Positions 50,322 through 59,424 of a stretch of DNA of 64,000 nt are shown one piece after another. A program made the position numbers and the translations under genes. The notes beneath the pieces were generated by a model, which was given only the letters and a program-made list of their open reading frames with translations, was not told the origin of the DNA and made no database searches. Origin of the DNA: Halococcus salsus (GTDB taxonomy: Archaea > Halobacteriota > Halobacteria > Halobacteriales > Halococcaceae). How positions within the stretch are numbered: the first letter of the stretch is position 1; every line of letters begins with the position of its first letter. The stretch covers positions 981,216 to 1,045,215 of the forward strand of contig NZ_JAAAJC010000001.1 in assembly GCF_009900715.1 (NCBI RefSeq). The letters are read 5' to 3'.

Positions 50322-50343
50322 CGACGTGGCATCCAGCGGAGCC

Positions 50344-51285
50344 ATGAAGGACCTCCTCGTCGACTGCGACCCGGGCCACGACGACGCGATGGCGCTGTTG
50401 CTCGCGCTCGCGTCGGATCGGGTCGCCCTCGAAGCCGTCACGACGGTCGCCGGCAACCAGACGATCGAGAAGACGACCCGGAACGCCTGCCGCGTGCTGA
50501 CTCTGGCCGACCGGACCGACGTCCCCGTCGCCCGCGGCATGGGAGCCCCGCTGGTTCGCGACCAGGTCACCGCCGGCTGGGTCCACGGCGAGAGCGGCCT
50601 CGACGGGGCGGACCTCCCGGAGCCGGAAACGGAGCCGATCGAGCGACACGCCGTCGAGACGATCGCCCAAACCGCCGCCGAGAGCGGGGCGCTCCACATC
50701 GCGCCCGTCGGACCGCTCACGAACGTCGCCGTCGCGCTCCGGAAACATCCCGACATCGTCGAGGACATCGAACGGATAGTGCTGATGGGTGGCACAACTG
50801 AGGACGGGAACGTCACGCCGGCCGCGGAGTTCAATATCTTCGCCGACCCCGAGGCGGCGAAAGTGGTCTTCGAAGCCGACGTCGACGTCACGATGGTCGG
50901 GCTGAACGTCACCCGCGAGGCCCGTCTCGACCGCGACCACGTGGCGCGGATCCGCGAGCTGGACGCCGCGGTCACGACGGTCGTCGCGGACCTGCTGACC
51001 TACTTCCTCGACGTCTACGAGGCCTCGTTCGAGTGGGACGGCGTCCCGATCCACGACGCGTGTGCCGTCGCCGAAATCGTCGAACCGGGGGTCCTCGACA
51101 CCGAGTACACCTTCACGACCGTGGAGACGAAGGGCGAGTCGACCTACGGTCGAACGGTCGCCGACGTCCGCGGCGTGAGCGACGACTGGCCGAACGTCGA
51201 GGCCCCGAACGCGAACGTGGCGGTCGACATCGACCGCGACCGGTTCGTCGAGATGCTTCTCGACGCGTTCGAAACCTACCGGTAG
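50344..51285 (+). CDS. Inosine/uridine-preferring nucleoside hydrolase family protein
   Basis: This 313-residue nucleoside N-ribohydrolase has the calcium-binding Asp cluster at the N-terminus (DCDPGHDDAMALLLAL, residues ~6-21). It also has TTVAGNQTIEKTTRNACRVL, the GPLTNVAVAL block, MGGTTEDGNVTPAAEFNIFADPEAA, and the C-terminal HDACAVAEIV. It releases the base from ribonucleosides in purine or pyrimidine salvage. The ATG at 50344 is where the family motif starts; the upstream frame from 50230 is an extension. Confidence 0.93.
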   Translation: MKDLLVDCDPGHDDAMALLLALASDRVALEAVTTVAGNQTIEKTTRNACRVLTLADRTDVPVARGMGAPLVRDQVTAGWVHGESGLDGADLPEPETEPIERHAVETIAQTAAESGALHIAPVGPLTNVAVALRKHPDIVEDIERIVLMGGTTEDGNVTPAAEFNIFADPEAAKVVFEADVDVTMVGLNVTREARLDRDHVARIRELDAAVTTVVADLLTYFLDVYEASFEWDGVPIHDACAVAEIVEPGVLDTEYTFTTVETKGESTYGRTVADVRGVSDDWPNVEAPNANVAVDIDRDRFVEMLLDAFETYR

Positions 51286-51374
51286 GGAAGACCGGTTTCG
51301 GACGAAAGAAAGTCGAGCGGACGGTGCGTGTCACGGCCCGTTCGTGGTGTGGATCGGTGTCGTCGACCGACCAG

Positions 51375-52556
51375 CTATTCGAGCGGGACCTGGCCGCGGA
51401 TCTCGCCGTCGGGGTTGGCCGTCGTGTGAACGTTCACGTAGAGCCCCTCGTCGGCCATCGACTGCAGGTCGGAGACGGTCTTGCCTTCGAGCGGACCCAC
51501 GAGGTCGGACTCGGTGATCGTCCCGCTCGCGATCTGGCCGTCCTCGCTGGTGCCGTCCTCGTTCGGACCGTAGAGGAAGGCGACGACCGGGCCGTTCTCC
51601 TCTGACCCACCGAGATGGAAGTGGGCCGCGGTGACGTCCTCGATGTTCATCACCGAGAGGTCGTATCGGAGCGCGTAGCTGTCCCCGGTATCGACGAGCG
51701 TGAGCCCCGCCTCGCCGCTGGCGTCGGTATCGACCGGTGGGACCTCGTTGTCGCCCGAGAGCTGGACGGTGAACTGTCGGACGACGTCGCCCTCGACGCC
51801 GTCGTCACCCTCGGAGTCGTCGCCGCTGCCGCCGCTCGCGCCGACGATGAACTGCTTGACGATCGGGAGCACCTGCTCCATCGTCCGGGCCGGGTTGAAC
51901 GCGTTCGGCGCGGGGCGCTGGAGGTGGAGGAGCTGGAAGTAGGTCCAGTGGTTGGCCTCGACGCTGTGGATCGAGAGCGCGGCCGTGAGGACCTCCTCGC
52001 TGTCGATCATGGGTGCCGCGCCGGCGTAGGCCGAGACGCCGACCGACTCCAGACGGTCGGCGACGGCGACGAACTCCTCCATGGAGTCGTAGGGGAACTC
52101 GTAGTCGGCGGGTTCGACCGGTGTGCCACCCAGCTGCTCGATGGTCTCGGTGAGCGCGTCGACGTGGGCTTTCTCGTGGTCCCGGACGTCCTCGATCTGC
52201 TGGTAGACCGAGTACTGGAGGGTCGGGCGGGCGAAGTAGTTCGCGACCGCCGAGCTCTCTACCTCCCACTCGGAGTGGTTGGCGAGGAACTCGTCGTAGA
52301 ACGCGTACTCGAGGTGTTCGAGCGCGAGCGCGTAGTTCAGGATGTCGACGTCGCTCGGGTCGTCGCCCGAACCCGAGCCGGAGCCCGAACCGCTGTTGGC
52401 ACCGACGGTCCCGGCACCGAGCGCCGAGAGCGCGGTTGCGCCGGCTCCGACTTTGAGCGCGTCGCCCATCATCTCTCGTCGTGAGCGAACCTGGCCTTCG
52501 ACTCGCCCGATCAGTTCGAGGACCCCCTCCCCGGAGTTGGTAGTGTCGTCTGTCAT
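51375..52556 (-). CDS. Ferritin-like domain protein fused to CHRD domain, Tat-type signal
   Basis: This 393-residue protein has a Tat-like motif (RSRREMMGDALKVGAGATALSALGAG, ~24-50) and a Gly/Ser linker, followed by a Ferritin_2-type four-helix domain (~65-245). That domain includes LNYALALEHLEYAFYDEFL and RDHEKAHVDALTETI, with the Glu/His residues of a possible metal site. Residues ~275-393 are a CHRD domain (SGDNEVPPVDTDASGEAGL, AAHFHLG, HTTANPDGEIRGQ). The role is unknown; such proteins are surface proteins in stress or desiccation contexts. ATG 52556 is used. Confidence 0.88.
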   Translation of the reverse strand: MTDDTTNSGEGVLELIGRVEGQVRSRREMMGDALKVGAGATALSALGAGTVGANSGSGSGSGSGDDPSDVDILNYALALEHLEYAFYDEFLANHSEWEVESSAVANYFARPTLQYSVYQQIEDVRDHEKAHVDALTETIEQLGGTPVEPADYEFPYDSMEEFVAVADRLESVGVSAYAGAAPMIDSEEVLTAALSIHSVEANHWTYFQLLHLQRPAPNAFNPARTMEQVLPIVKQFIVGASGGSGDDSEGDDGVEGDVVRQFTVQLSGDNEVPPVDTDASGEAGLTLVDTGDSYALRYDLSVMNIEDVTAAHFHLGGSEENGPVVAFLYGPNEDGTSEDGQIASGTITESDLVGPLEGKTVSDLQSMADEGLYVNVHTTANPDGEIRGQVPLE

Positions 52557-52563
52557 AGTTTTG

Positions 52564-52577
52564 CGTGCGGACGCACG
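52564..52577. repeat. 14-bp palindrome upstream of the ferritin-like gene
   Basis: CGTGCG-GA-CGCACG is a perfect inverted repeat ending eight bases before the ATG (minus strand, 52556). A poly-A/T stretch (CATAGTTTT side and GAAAAAACTATC at ~52600-52612) is likely TATA DNA on the minus strand. It could be an operator or a 5'-leader hairpin. Confidence 0.4.
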
Positions 52578-52748
52578 TAATCGTACACCGCGTTCAGAGA
52601 TGAAAAAACTATCGTCACCCCGGGTTCTATCCGCTTCCGTGGCTCGGGAGGGATCGGGAGACGACCATAGCGTTCGGCGAACGACGGCCGGAAGCCAGCA
52701 CGCGAGCAACGGTCGTCCGTCCGCACGGTGAGCGGGCGAACACACCCC

Positions 52749-53756
52749 TCAGAAGTCGCTCAGCGCGGTCTGGTTGTTCTTCAACGACCGCGCGGTGAGG
52801 TCGAACTCGGCTTCGAGGTGGGTCGCGAACGCGTCGGCGAAGCCGTGTTGGGTGTAGACCCGCTCGGGCTCCAGTGTCTCGACGGTGTCGACCAACTCGG
52901 AGAAGTCGCTGTGGTCCGAGAGCACGAATATCTCGTCGTAGCTCCCCCGATACTTGAACGACTCCTCGATGGCCCAGCCCGAAAAGCCCGCCTTCAGCGC
53001 GCCGGTCGACTCGGCGATCGAGTCGACGAACGAGAGCCGGTTGGTCTGTGCCGGGAGGAGCAGCGCGTCGCCCGCCCCGAGCGTGGTGGCCTCTTCGTAG
53101 CGTTCGGCCCCGAAGTCGACGTCGTAGGCGTCCTCGATGATCGCGTTCAGCCGCGCCGTGGCGTCCGTAACGAACAGCCGCTCACGATTCGAGCGCCCGA
53201 CCAGGAGCTCGAGCTCCTGGGCACGACCCAGGGTGTAGCCGAAGAGCAGGACGGGCGTGTCGTGGGTCTCGTCCAGCCAGTCGACGATACGCGCTTCGAG
53301 CACCGCCTGGTCGTCGAAGACGTACTCGGGCTTTCCATACGTGGTCTCGGTGACCAGAACGTCGACGTCGTACTCGTCCGCGACCGCGCCCGCGTCGAAC
53401 CCGTCGAGCAGAAACCTGGATCGCGGCGAGAAGTCGCCCGTGTAGAGGTAGGTGGTCCCGTCGGGGTCGTCGACGACCGTCGCTCGGGAGCCCGGCACGT
53501 GACCCGCCGGGACCTGCTCGACTCGTGGATGGGTGGTCCGGGTGAGGGGGGCCTCGTCCTCGCGGCGCGCGTTCGCCAGCCGAGCCGTGACGTCGGAGCA
53601 GACCACCGCCTCGGGGGCGCGCGTGTAGAGGTGGTCGCCGTGGGCGTGGCTCAGTCCCACGACGTCGCCCGCGGGTTCGGTGGCGTCCGCGACGAACGTC
53701 TCGCCCGTCGAGAGCGTTATCTCTACGCCGTCCCGGAGGCTGACACCGCTGCTCAT
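52749..53756 (-). CDS. Metallo-beta-lactamase-fold nuclease-like protein (ligase-associated type)
   Basis: This 335-residue MBL-fold protein has the motif SHAHGDHLYTR (residues ~35-45, His/Asp ligands) and VLVTETTYG. The later region (SGWAIEESFKYRGSYDEIFVLSDHSDFSELVDTVE) resembles CPSF/SNM1-type beta-CASP nucleases and the exonucleases often linked to ATP-dependent DNA ligase. It is 61 bases downstream of the ligase gene on the same strand, which supports a DNA end-processing role. RNA processing remains possible. Confidence 0.85.
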   Translation of the reverse strand: MSSGVSLRDGVEITLSTGETFVADATEPAGDVVGLSHAHGDHLYTRAPEAVVCSDVTARLANARREDEAPLTRTTHPRVEQVPAGHVPGSRATVVDDPDGTTYLYTGDFSPRSRFLLDGFDAGAVADEYDVDVLVTETTYGKPEYVFDDQAVLEARIVDWLDETHDTPVLLFGYTLGRAQELELLVGRSNRERLFVTDATARLNAIIEDAYDVDFGAERYEEATTLGAGDALLLPAQTNRLSFVDSIAESTGALKAGFSGWAIEESFKYRGSYDEIFVLSDHSDFSELVDTVETLEPERVYTQHGFADAFATHLEAEFDLTARSLKNNQTALSDF

Positions 53757-53817
53757 CGAGGGTGCCCCTCCGACCGCACGGCTCGCACGGGCCGGCTCGG
53801 TCGTGTCTCTCGGTGTC

Positions 53818-55488
53818 TCATTGGTCCTCGTAGAGTCGTTCCACCCGTTCGAACCGGTCGGCGTCCTCGGGGCCGAGGTCGTCGCGAAAGCCGCCGAACC
53901 GAGGGAAACGGAGTGCGTAGCCCGAATCGTATTTCGTGGACTCCTGTATCGCCTCGTACTCGACCTCGACGACTACTTCCGGACGGAGCTTCGCCGTTCG
54001 ACCCTCCACGGACCGAATGAGGGGTTCGAGTTTGTCGGTGATCTCGCGGAGTTCGGCGTCCGTGAGACCCGAGAACATCCGCCCGACCTCCCGGAGCTCC
54101 TCGCGGTCGGCGTCCCAGCAGGCCAACCGTAGTCGCCCCAGCCACTCGCTCTTGCGGCCCGCGCTCCACTTGGCCTGGACCACGACGAGGTCGAGCGGCT
54201 CCATCGTGGGCTTGACCTTCAGCATGTAGCCGACCCGCGACCCCGGCTGGTAGCCCGCGTCGAGGTTCTTCACCATCAGGCCCTCCTGGCCGTCGTCGAG
54301 CGCGTCCCCGTAGAACGCTTCAGCCGCTTCGAGCGAGTCGGTTCGAACGTTCTCGGCCCGCTGGACCGTCTCGCTTTCGGGGACGACGACCGATTCGAGG
54401 CGGGAGAGTCGGTCCGCGAGCGCCGTTTCGACGAGCGGGTCGCCGTCGTGATAGAGCAGGTCGAAGGCGTGGACCGTGACCGGATACGCGGCCGCGAGTT
54501 CGTCGATGTCGGTCTTGCGCTTGATGCGCTTCGAGAACTCTTGGAACGGTATCGGCCGGCCGGTCTCAGGGTCGTAGCCCACCACCTCGGCTTCGACGAT
54601 CGCGTTCTCGACGTCGACCTCGTCCCGCACCGCCTCCACGACGTCCGGGAACTGCTCGGTGACGTCCTCGAGCCGGCGGGTGAACACCCGAACCGCGTCG
54701 CCGTCGACGTGGATCTTCACCCGCATCCCGTCGTACTTGTACTCGAGCAGCGGGCGGTCGGTCGACGCCAGCGCGTCGTCGAGACCCTCGGCTTTCTGCG
54801 CCAGCATGGCCTTCACCGGCCGGAAGAGCTCGACATCGAGTTCGTCGAGCCCCTCGCGTCCTCGGTCACGGGCCGTCTCACTCACGACGCGGAAGTCGTT
54901 CGTGACCTCGTAGGCACGTTCGACCGCCCGGACCGCGTCGTCGGAGCCGTCGAGAAACGCCCTCGCGAGTGCATCCCGGATGGTGCTCTCGCCGACGCCC
55001 AGCCGCATCGTCCCGACGATGGTTCGAACGACGTACCGGGCCTCGTCGGCGCTCGCGTCCCCGAGCAGATCCGCGATATCGTCGGTCGCTCGGGTTTGGC
55101 TGCCCGACCCCTCGTACGCGGCGAGCCCCCGAAGCGTGTCGTAGACCTGCCGGACCGAGAGGCTCCCCGAGAACAGCGTCGTCTGGACGCGGTTCTCGAC
55201 CGCTTTCGCCGCGGCGTCGCCGAGGTCGCCCGTCTCGCGCCGCCAGTCACCGATCCGGTCCGCGTCGACGCCCGTCGCGTCGCTCAGGGCGTGAACCGTC
55301 AACGACGACGAGACGCCGAGGTCGTCGGGTTCCCACGAGGCGAAGACCCGCCCGCGAGCGAGGCCGGTGAGCTCGCCCAAGAGGTCACCGGCGTCGGCGA
55401 ACAGCTCGGCGAGGATGGCCGTCTTCTCGAGCGTCGACGGGGTGGCGTCGAGACGGTCGTAGCACTCGACGAGCTGTGAATATTCCAC
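53818..55488 (-). CDS. lig: ATP-dependent DNA ligase
   Basis: This 556-residue replicative-type archaeal DNA ligase has an N-terminal DNA-binding domain (~1-200). Its adenylation domain has the nucleotidyl-lysine motif EYKYDGMRVKIH (Lys251), FTRRLEDVTEQFPDVV, VEAEVVGYDPETG, EGLMVKNLDAGYQPG and MLKVKPT. The OB-fold C-terminus follows. The start GTG 55488 gives the family-typical beginning (VEYSQLVECYDRLD). The frame continues open to 55791 but upstream residues are not ligase-like. It probably shares an operon with the MBL nuclease. Confidence 0.95.
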   Translation of the reverse strand: MEYSQLVECYDRLDATPSTLEKTAILAELFADAGDLLGELTGLARGRVFASWEPDDLGVSSSLTVHALSDATGVDADRIGDWRRETGDLGDAAAKAVENRVQTTLFSGSLSVRQVYDTLRGLAAYEGSGSQTRATDDIADLLGDASADEARYVVRTIVGTMRLGVGESTIRDALARAFLDGSDDAVRAVERAYEVTNDFRVVSETARDRGREGLDELDVELFRPVKAMLAQKAEGLDDALASTDRPLLEYKYDGMRVKIHVDGDAVRVFTRRLEDVTEQFPDVVEAVRDEVDVENAIVEAEVVGYDPETGRPIPFQEFSKRIKRKTDIDELAAAYPVTVHAFDLLYHDGDPLVETALADRLSRLESVVVPESETVQRAENVRTDSLEAAEAFYGDALDDGQEGLMVKNLDAGYQPGSRVGYMLKVKPTMEPLDLVVVQAKWSAGRKSEWLGRLRLACWDADREELREVGRMFSGLTDAELREITDKLEPLIRSVEGRTAKLRPEVVVEVEYEAIQESTKYDSGYALRFPRFGGFRDDLGPEDADRFERVERLYEDQ

Positions 55489-55601
55489 GAGTAGTCGAGG
55501 ACACGAAAACCAAAAAAGTCGCGGGTTGCGGACGCAACGCCCGGTCGAACGGTGAACGAAGGGGGCCGTCGTCCGTCGTCGACGGCTGGCTTCGAGACGA
55601 G

Positions 55602-57053
55602 CTACGAGCGCCGTCCGGGGTAGGTGTCCCGCCACGGCCGGACGCGTTCGAGCGCGGCGCTCGCCGCGAGCACCGTCTCGTCGGCGTGTCGCCGACCGAC
55701 GACCTGGAGCCCGACCGGGAGTCCATCGACGAACCCCGCGGGTATCGACGCGACCGGGTGCCCGGGGAGGTTGAACGGCCAGGTGAGACACCAGTCCACG
55801 ACCGGGTTCGCGACCGACGCCTCGTCGATCGTCTGGGGGCCGTCCCGCCCGTGTTCGAACGGGGGCACCGCCGTCGTCGGGGTCACGAGCAGGTCGTGCT
55901 CGTCGAGAACGGCCTCGACGGCGTCGTAGAAGTCGGTCCGTGGCCGGTCGGCGCGCTTGTACGAGACCGCGTCGGCGTCCTCGCCGATCCGGACCATCGT
56001 CCGCACCGAGGGCGAGAGCCGCTCGCGGTCGCCGTCACCGATGATGCCCTCGGCCTCGAACCCCTCGACCATCGAGGCGAACACGACGGTCGAGATCTGC
56101 GTGAACGCGTATCGGAGGTCCGACAGCGACCCGTCGTAGGGCGGGTCGGTTCGCTCGACGTCGTCCACGACGCCCGCGAGGTCGGCGAGCGCGTCGTCGG
56201 TGACGTCGGCGACGCGCTCGGCGACGTCGAAGATGCCGAGGTCGCGGCTGTACGCGACGCTGAGGTCGCTCGTGTCGCGGTCGAGCGCGTCACGGTAGGA
56301 CTTCTCGGGTGCGGGAAGACTGTACGGGTCGCGCGGATGTGGTCCCGAGAGGACGTCGAGGGCGAGCGCGGCGTCCTCGACGGTCCGCGCGAGCGGGCCG
56401 ATGCTCGTGAAGGGAGTCGACAGAACGAACCCGTCGGGTCGGGTGGCGGTCGGCACCCGGCCGAAGGAGGGTTTGAGCCCGTAGACGCCACAGAAGGCGG
56501 CGGGGACGCGTATCGATCCGCCCATGTCCGAGCCCTGGGCGAACGCCGCGAGGCCGTCGGCCACGGCGGCCGCGCTGCCGCCGGACGACCCGCCCGAGAC
56601 CCGCTCGGGGTCGAAGGGGGTTCCCGTCCGGCCGTGGAACGGGTTCTCCGTGACGAGCTTGTGGCCGAACTCCGGGGCGTTCGTCGTGCCGACGACGACC
56701 GCGCCCGCGGCTTCGAGCCGTTCGGTGACGACGGCGCTCTCCTCGGGGACGAACTCCCCGACCGCCGCCGACCCCATCGTCGCCGGGATCCCCGCCTTGT
56801 AACCGAAGAGGTCCTTGAGCGCGACCGGCACCCCGGCGAGCGGGCCCGGGTCCTCGCCGCGCTCAACGGCCGCCTCGATCTCGTGGGCGCGCTCGCGGGC
56901 GTCGTCCTCGACGAGCGTGACGTACGCGTTCGTGACGTCGTTGCGGGCCGTGGCTCGGTCGAGGACCGTCTCGACGACGTCGACCGGCGACAGGTCGCCC
57001 GCGCGGACCCGCCCTGCGAGCGACGTCGCGGTGGTGAACGGGATATCGGACAT
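55602..57053 (-). CDS. Amidase-signature enzyme
   Basis: This 483-residue amidase-signature hydrolase has the Ser-cisSer-Lys triad visible: Lys in VALKDLFGYK, the two serines in VSGGSSGGSAAAVADG and GSDMGGSIRVPAAFCGVYGLKPS. The family includes GatA, but here no gatB/gatC genes are adjacent, so it is more likely a free amidase acting on short or aryl amides. The ATG at 57053 is used. It lies 113 bases upstream of the ligase gene on the same strand but with its own start region. Confidence 0.92.
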   Translation of the reverse strand: MSDIPFTTATSLAGRVRAGDLSPVDVVETVLDRATARNDVTNAYVTLVEDDARERAHEIEAAVERGEDPGPLAGVPVALKDLFGYKAGIPATMGSAAVGEFVPEESAVVTERLEAAGAVVVGTTNAPEFGHKLVTENPFHGRTGTPFDPERVSGGSSGGSAAAVADGLAAFAQGSDMGGSIRVPAAFCGVYGLKPSFGRVPTATRPDGFVLSTPFTSIGPLARTVEDAALALDVLSGPHPRDPYSLPAPEKSYRDALDRDTSDLSVAYSRDLGIFDVAERVADVTDDALADLAGVVDDVERTDPPYDGSLSDLRYAFTQISTVVFASMVEGFEAEGIIGDGDRERLSPSVRTMVRIGEDADAVSYKRADRPRTDFYDAVEAVLDEHDLLVTPTTAVPPFEHGRDGPQTIDEASVANPVVDWCLTWPFNLPGHPVASIPAGFVDGLPVGLQVVGRRHADETVLAASAALERVRPWRDTYPGRRS

Positions 57054-57193
57054 AGATCCGCATCCCGCGTCGACACCAAAAGGGTTCCTGCGGTCGGTTC
57101 CCGTCGTCGGCGACCACTCGACCGTCCCGGATTCGGAATCCTCGAAGACCGGTGTGAGCCAAAGGCTATGTCCTTCCCTCCGGGATCGGGACT

Positions 57194-57616
57194 ATGGCCA
57201 ACGACACGGATGAGACCGGGACCGGAAGTCCGCTGTGCATCGTGATGGGGCTCGTCTACGTGGTCGCGGGCGTGCTCCACTTCCTCGTCCCGAGGGCGTT
57301 CGCCCGGATCGTCCCGCCATCCCTCCCTCGTCCGGTGGGGCTCGTCTACCTCTCCGGGCTCGCCGAGGTCGTTCTCGGGGCCGGGGTCATGGTCCGGCGC
57401 ACGCGGCCGCTCTCGGCCTGGGGGATCGTGGCGCTGCTGGTCGCGGTGTTCCCGGCGAACGTCCACATGGCGACCAGCGGGATGGTACCCGAGTCGGTCC
57501 CCGACCGTGCTCGCGGGCTCGCACGGTCGGGGCTCTGGGTACGGCTCCCGCTCCAGGGCGTGCTGGTCCTCTGGGCCTGGCGGTACACGCGCTCGGGACG
57601 GCCCACGCCCGAGTGA
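57194..57616 (+). CDS. DoxX-like integral membrane protein
   Basis: This 140-residue protein has four hydrophobic segments (~13-33, 45-65, 73-93 and 112-128), with LVYVVAGVLHFLVPRAF near the start and FPANVHMATSG in the middle, as in DoxX/MauE-like quinone-interacting membrane proteins. The function is uncertain. It starts at ATG 57194 and is divergent from the amidase gene across 140 bases. Confidence 0.75.
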   Translation: MANDTDETGTGSPLCIVMGLVYVVAGVLHFLVPRAFARIVPPSLPRPVGLVYLSGLAEVVLGAGVMVRRTRPLSAWGIVALLVAVFPANVHMATSGMVPESVPDRARGLARSGLWVRLPLQGVLVLWAWRYTRSGRPTPE

Positions 57617-57794
57617 GCGGTCGGGAAACTCGGCTCCGACGAGCCGTCCGAAAGCTCGTCCGACCGACAGCCTCAGGTGTTCGGGAGGTGAAGGATACGG
57701 TCACGAACATGGACTGGAATCGGAGACGACCGCGTGCGACGACCCGGGAACGGTAACACGGTGACCGACGCGTATCCGGCCGATTCCACCGACC

Positions 57795-58559
57795 ATGGAT
57801 AGGCGCGCGCTCCTCGAACGCGCCGGCGCGGTCCTCGGTGCCGTCGCCGTCGCGGGCTGTGGGTCGGTCGCGATCCCGGACGAGTTCTCCAGCGGGAACG
57901 ACGACGACCCGGGATCGTCCCCGACCGAGACGACCACCCGACGGCCCGACACCGATGCGCCGGCCGACGGGACGTCGACCCGACGGACCACCGAGCGCCC
58001 CACCGTCGACGCGACGACGGGCTCGACGCCGACGCGACGGCCGACGGCTCGATCCACGACGACGGCACCGACACGAACCGAGACGGCGCTGGCGACGCCG
58101 AACCCGCCCGCGAACCGGTTGTTGCTGGCGGAGGAGGTGGGCGACCGGTGGCGCTACCGGAGCGAACCAACCGAGCGTGGAAACGGGACCATCACCGCGG
58201 TCTACGGGATGGTCCGGGAGCCATCGGCGAAGCTTCGGACACGGCTCTGGCCCTGCGAGGGCGAATCGCTGGCCAACCTCGGGGGGACCTGTTCGCTCGG
58301 CAACCTCCCCGAACGCTATCGGGCGATGGACGACGTCGAGACCGCGACGCCGGCGGTCGGCGAGACCGCGTTCGCGTGGTGGGCGGGTGCGACGACCGAC
58401 ATCGAGGTCGTCGCGAACGGGCACGTGTTCCGGATGACCTACACCACCCCCGGACCGAGCGCGGTAGCTACCGGCGGTGCCGACGACCGAAACCCCGTCC
58501 TCCGACGACTCACTCGACTCGCGCGTCGACAGGCCGACAAACTCGGGACGGTCGCCTGA
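57795..58559 (+). CDS. Predicted lipoprotein with Thr-rich linker
   Basis: This 254-residue protein has a signal peptide with the lipobox AVAGC (Cys22) and paired Arg before it (DRRALLERAG), so a Tat-exported lipoprotein is likely. Residues ~35-105 are a Thr/Asp/Arg/Pro-rich linker. The C-terminal ~140 residues (EEVGDRWRYRSE, YRAMDDVETATPAVGETAFAWW) form a compact domain seen in other haloarchaeal lipoproteins, with no known activity. I do not recognise a named family. Confidence 0.75.
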   Translation: MDRRALLERAGAVLGAVAVAGCGSVAIPDEFSSGNDDDPGSSPTETTTRRPDTDAPADGTSTRRTTERPTVDATTGSTPTRRPTARSTTTAPTRTETALATPNPPANRLLLAEEVGDRWRYRSEPTERGNGTITAVYGMVREPSAKLRTRLWPCEGESLANLGGTCSLGNLPERYRAMDDVETATPAVGETAFAWWAGATTDIEVVANGHVFRMTYTTPGPSAVATGGADDRNPVLRRLTRLARRQADKLGTVA

Positions 58560-58569
58560 CCGGAGCGGG

Positions 58570-58854
58570 CTATCGGTCGCGAACGGCCTGCCACCGACCG
58601 GCGCGCCACTCCCAGAGGAGTTCGAGTCCGATCCACCCCAGGCTCCAGACGACGATGACCGTCGCGACGAGCGCCGTCGTGGAGAGAACCCCGAAGGACT
58701 CGGTGAGCGCGACCAACACCGGATAGAGCAGCCCCGAGAGCGCGATGGCGAGCACGAGCCCCCCGACGGCACACGTGTGGTGTTCGGTCCAGCCGACGGT
58801 CGTCACCGGGTTCGATTCGTGCTCGGTTTCGGACGCGGCCTCCTCCTCGTCCAT
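58570..58854 (-). CDS. Small two-helix membrane protein, unknown function
   Basis: This ~94-residue protein starts MDEEEAASETEH and has two hydrophobic helices (~32-52 and ~57-80) and a basic C-terminus (WEWRAGRWQAVRDR). An in-frame GTG at 58881 is an alternative start: a TATA-like TTGATTATC near 58902-58910 could serve either. There is no motif to suggest a function. It converges with the lipoprotein gene. Confidence 0.6.
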   Translation of the reverse strand: MDEEEAASETEHESNPVTTVGWTEHHTCAVGGLVLAIALSGLLYPVLVALTESFGVLSTTALVATVIVVWSLGWIGLELLWEWRAGRWQAVRDR

Positions 58855-59022
58855 GCCGTGGTGTGCGTACACACTTGTCACCCTCTATCGTGTGTCTGTG
58901 TGGATCGATAATCAACGTTTCGCCCATGTCGGAGGCGGTGGGCCGGCAGCGACGAGGGACCGAGCCGGGTCATGTCGAGCCCCTCAAAAGGGTCGGCCCC
59001 GCATCGAACGCCGAGGACGTCG

Positions 59023-59217
59023 ATGAAGGATTTCTACAAGAAGCTCATGAAGATGAGCATCGAGGACGCGGAGGAGATCGCCCGCGAGAGCGAGATGGAC
59101 GCGGTCAACGAGATGGCGATGCAGCTCTACCAGACCAGGGTGCGCCACTGGCAGCTGAAGGCGACCGAAGAGCGACAGCTCGACTTCCCCGACGACCCGA
59201 TGGCCATGTACGACTGA
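59023..59217 (+). CDS. Small conserved-looking helical protein (64 aa)
   Basis: The 64-residue product starts MKDFYKKLMKMSIEDAEEIARE and is predicted to be mostly helical, rich in Glu, Met and Lys, ending DPMAMYD. It has haloarchaeal codon use and a clean ATG. I do not recognise the family. It stands alone between a divergent membrane gene and the cobalt/nickel transporter operon. Confidence 0.6.
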   Translation: MKDFYKKLMKMSIEDAEEIARESEMDAVNEMAMQLYQTRVRHWQLKATEERQLDFPDDPMAMYD

Positions 59218-59389
59218 CGCTGTCCTCCGAAGCCCTTCGTAACCCATCGCAGCGGTCCCCTCGACCTGTGGGGCGGCTGTCTCTCGAACCCACGACATGT
59301 TCGAGCGGGCGCGCCTGTTCGAAACTACACTACCAACACGACCAGCTTCCTTTGCAATTCTTGGCAAACGTTGCTCTCTCTATGCGCAA

Positions 59390-59399
59390 GGTTATTATC
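59390..59399 (+). promoter_or_regulatory. TATA box of the CbiMNQO-type operon
   Basis: GGTTATTATC is centred ~30 bases before the ATG at 59425, so the transcript is probably leaderless. The A+T-rich preceding segment (59341-59390) contains TTGCAATTCTTGGCAA-like near-repeats that could bind a regulator. Confidence 0.55.
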
Positions 59400-59424
59400 T
59401 AACCAGTTTCGATTAGCAACCGAT

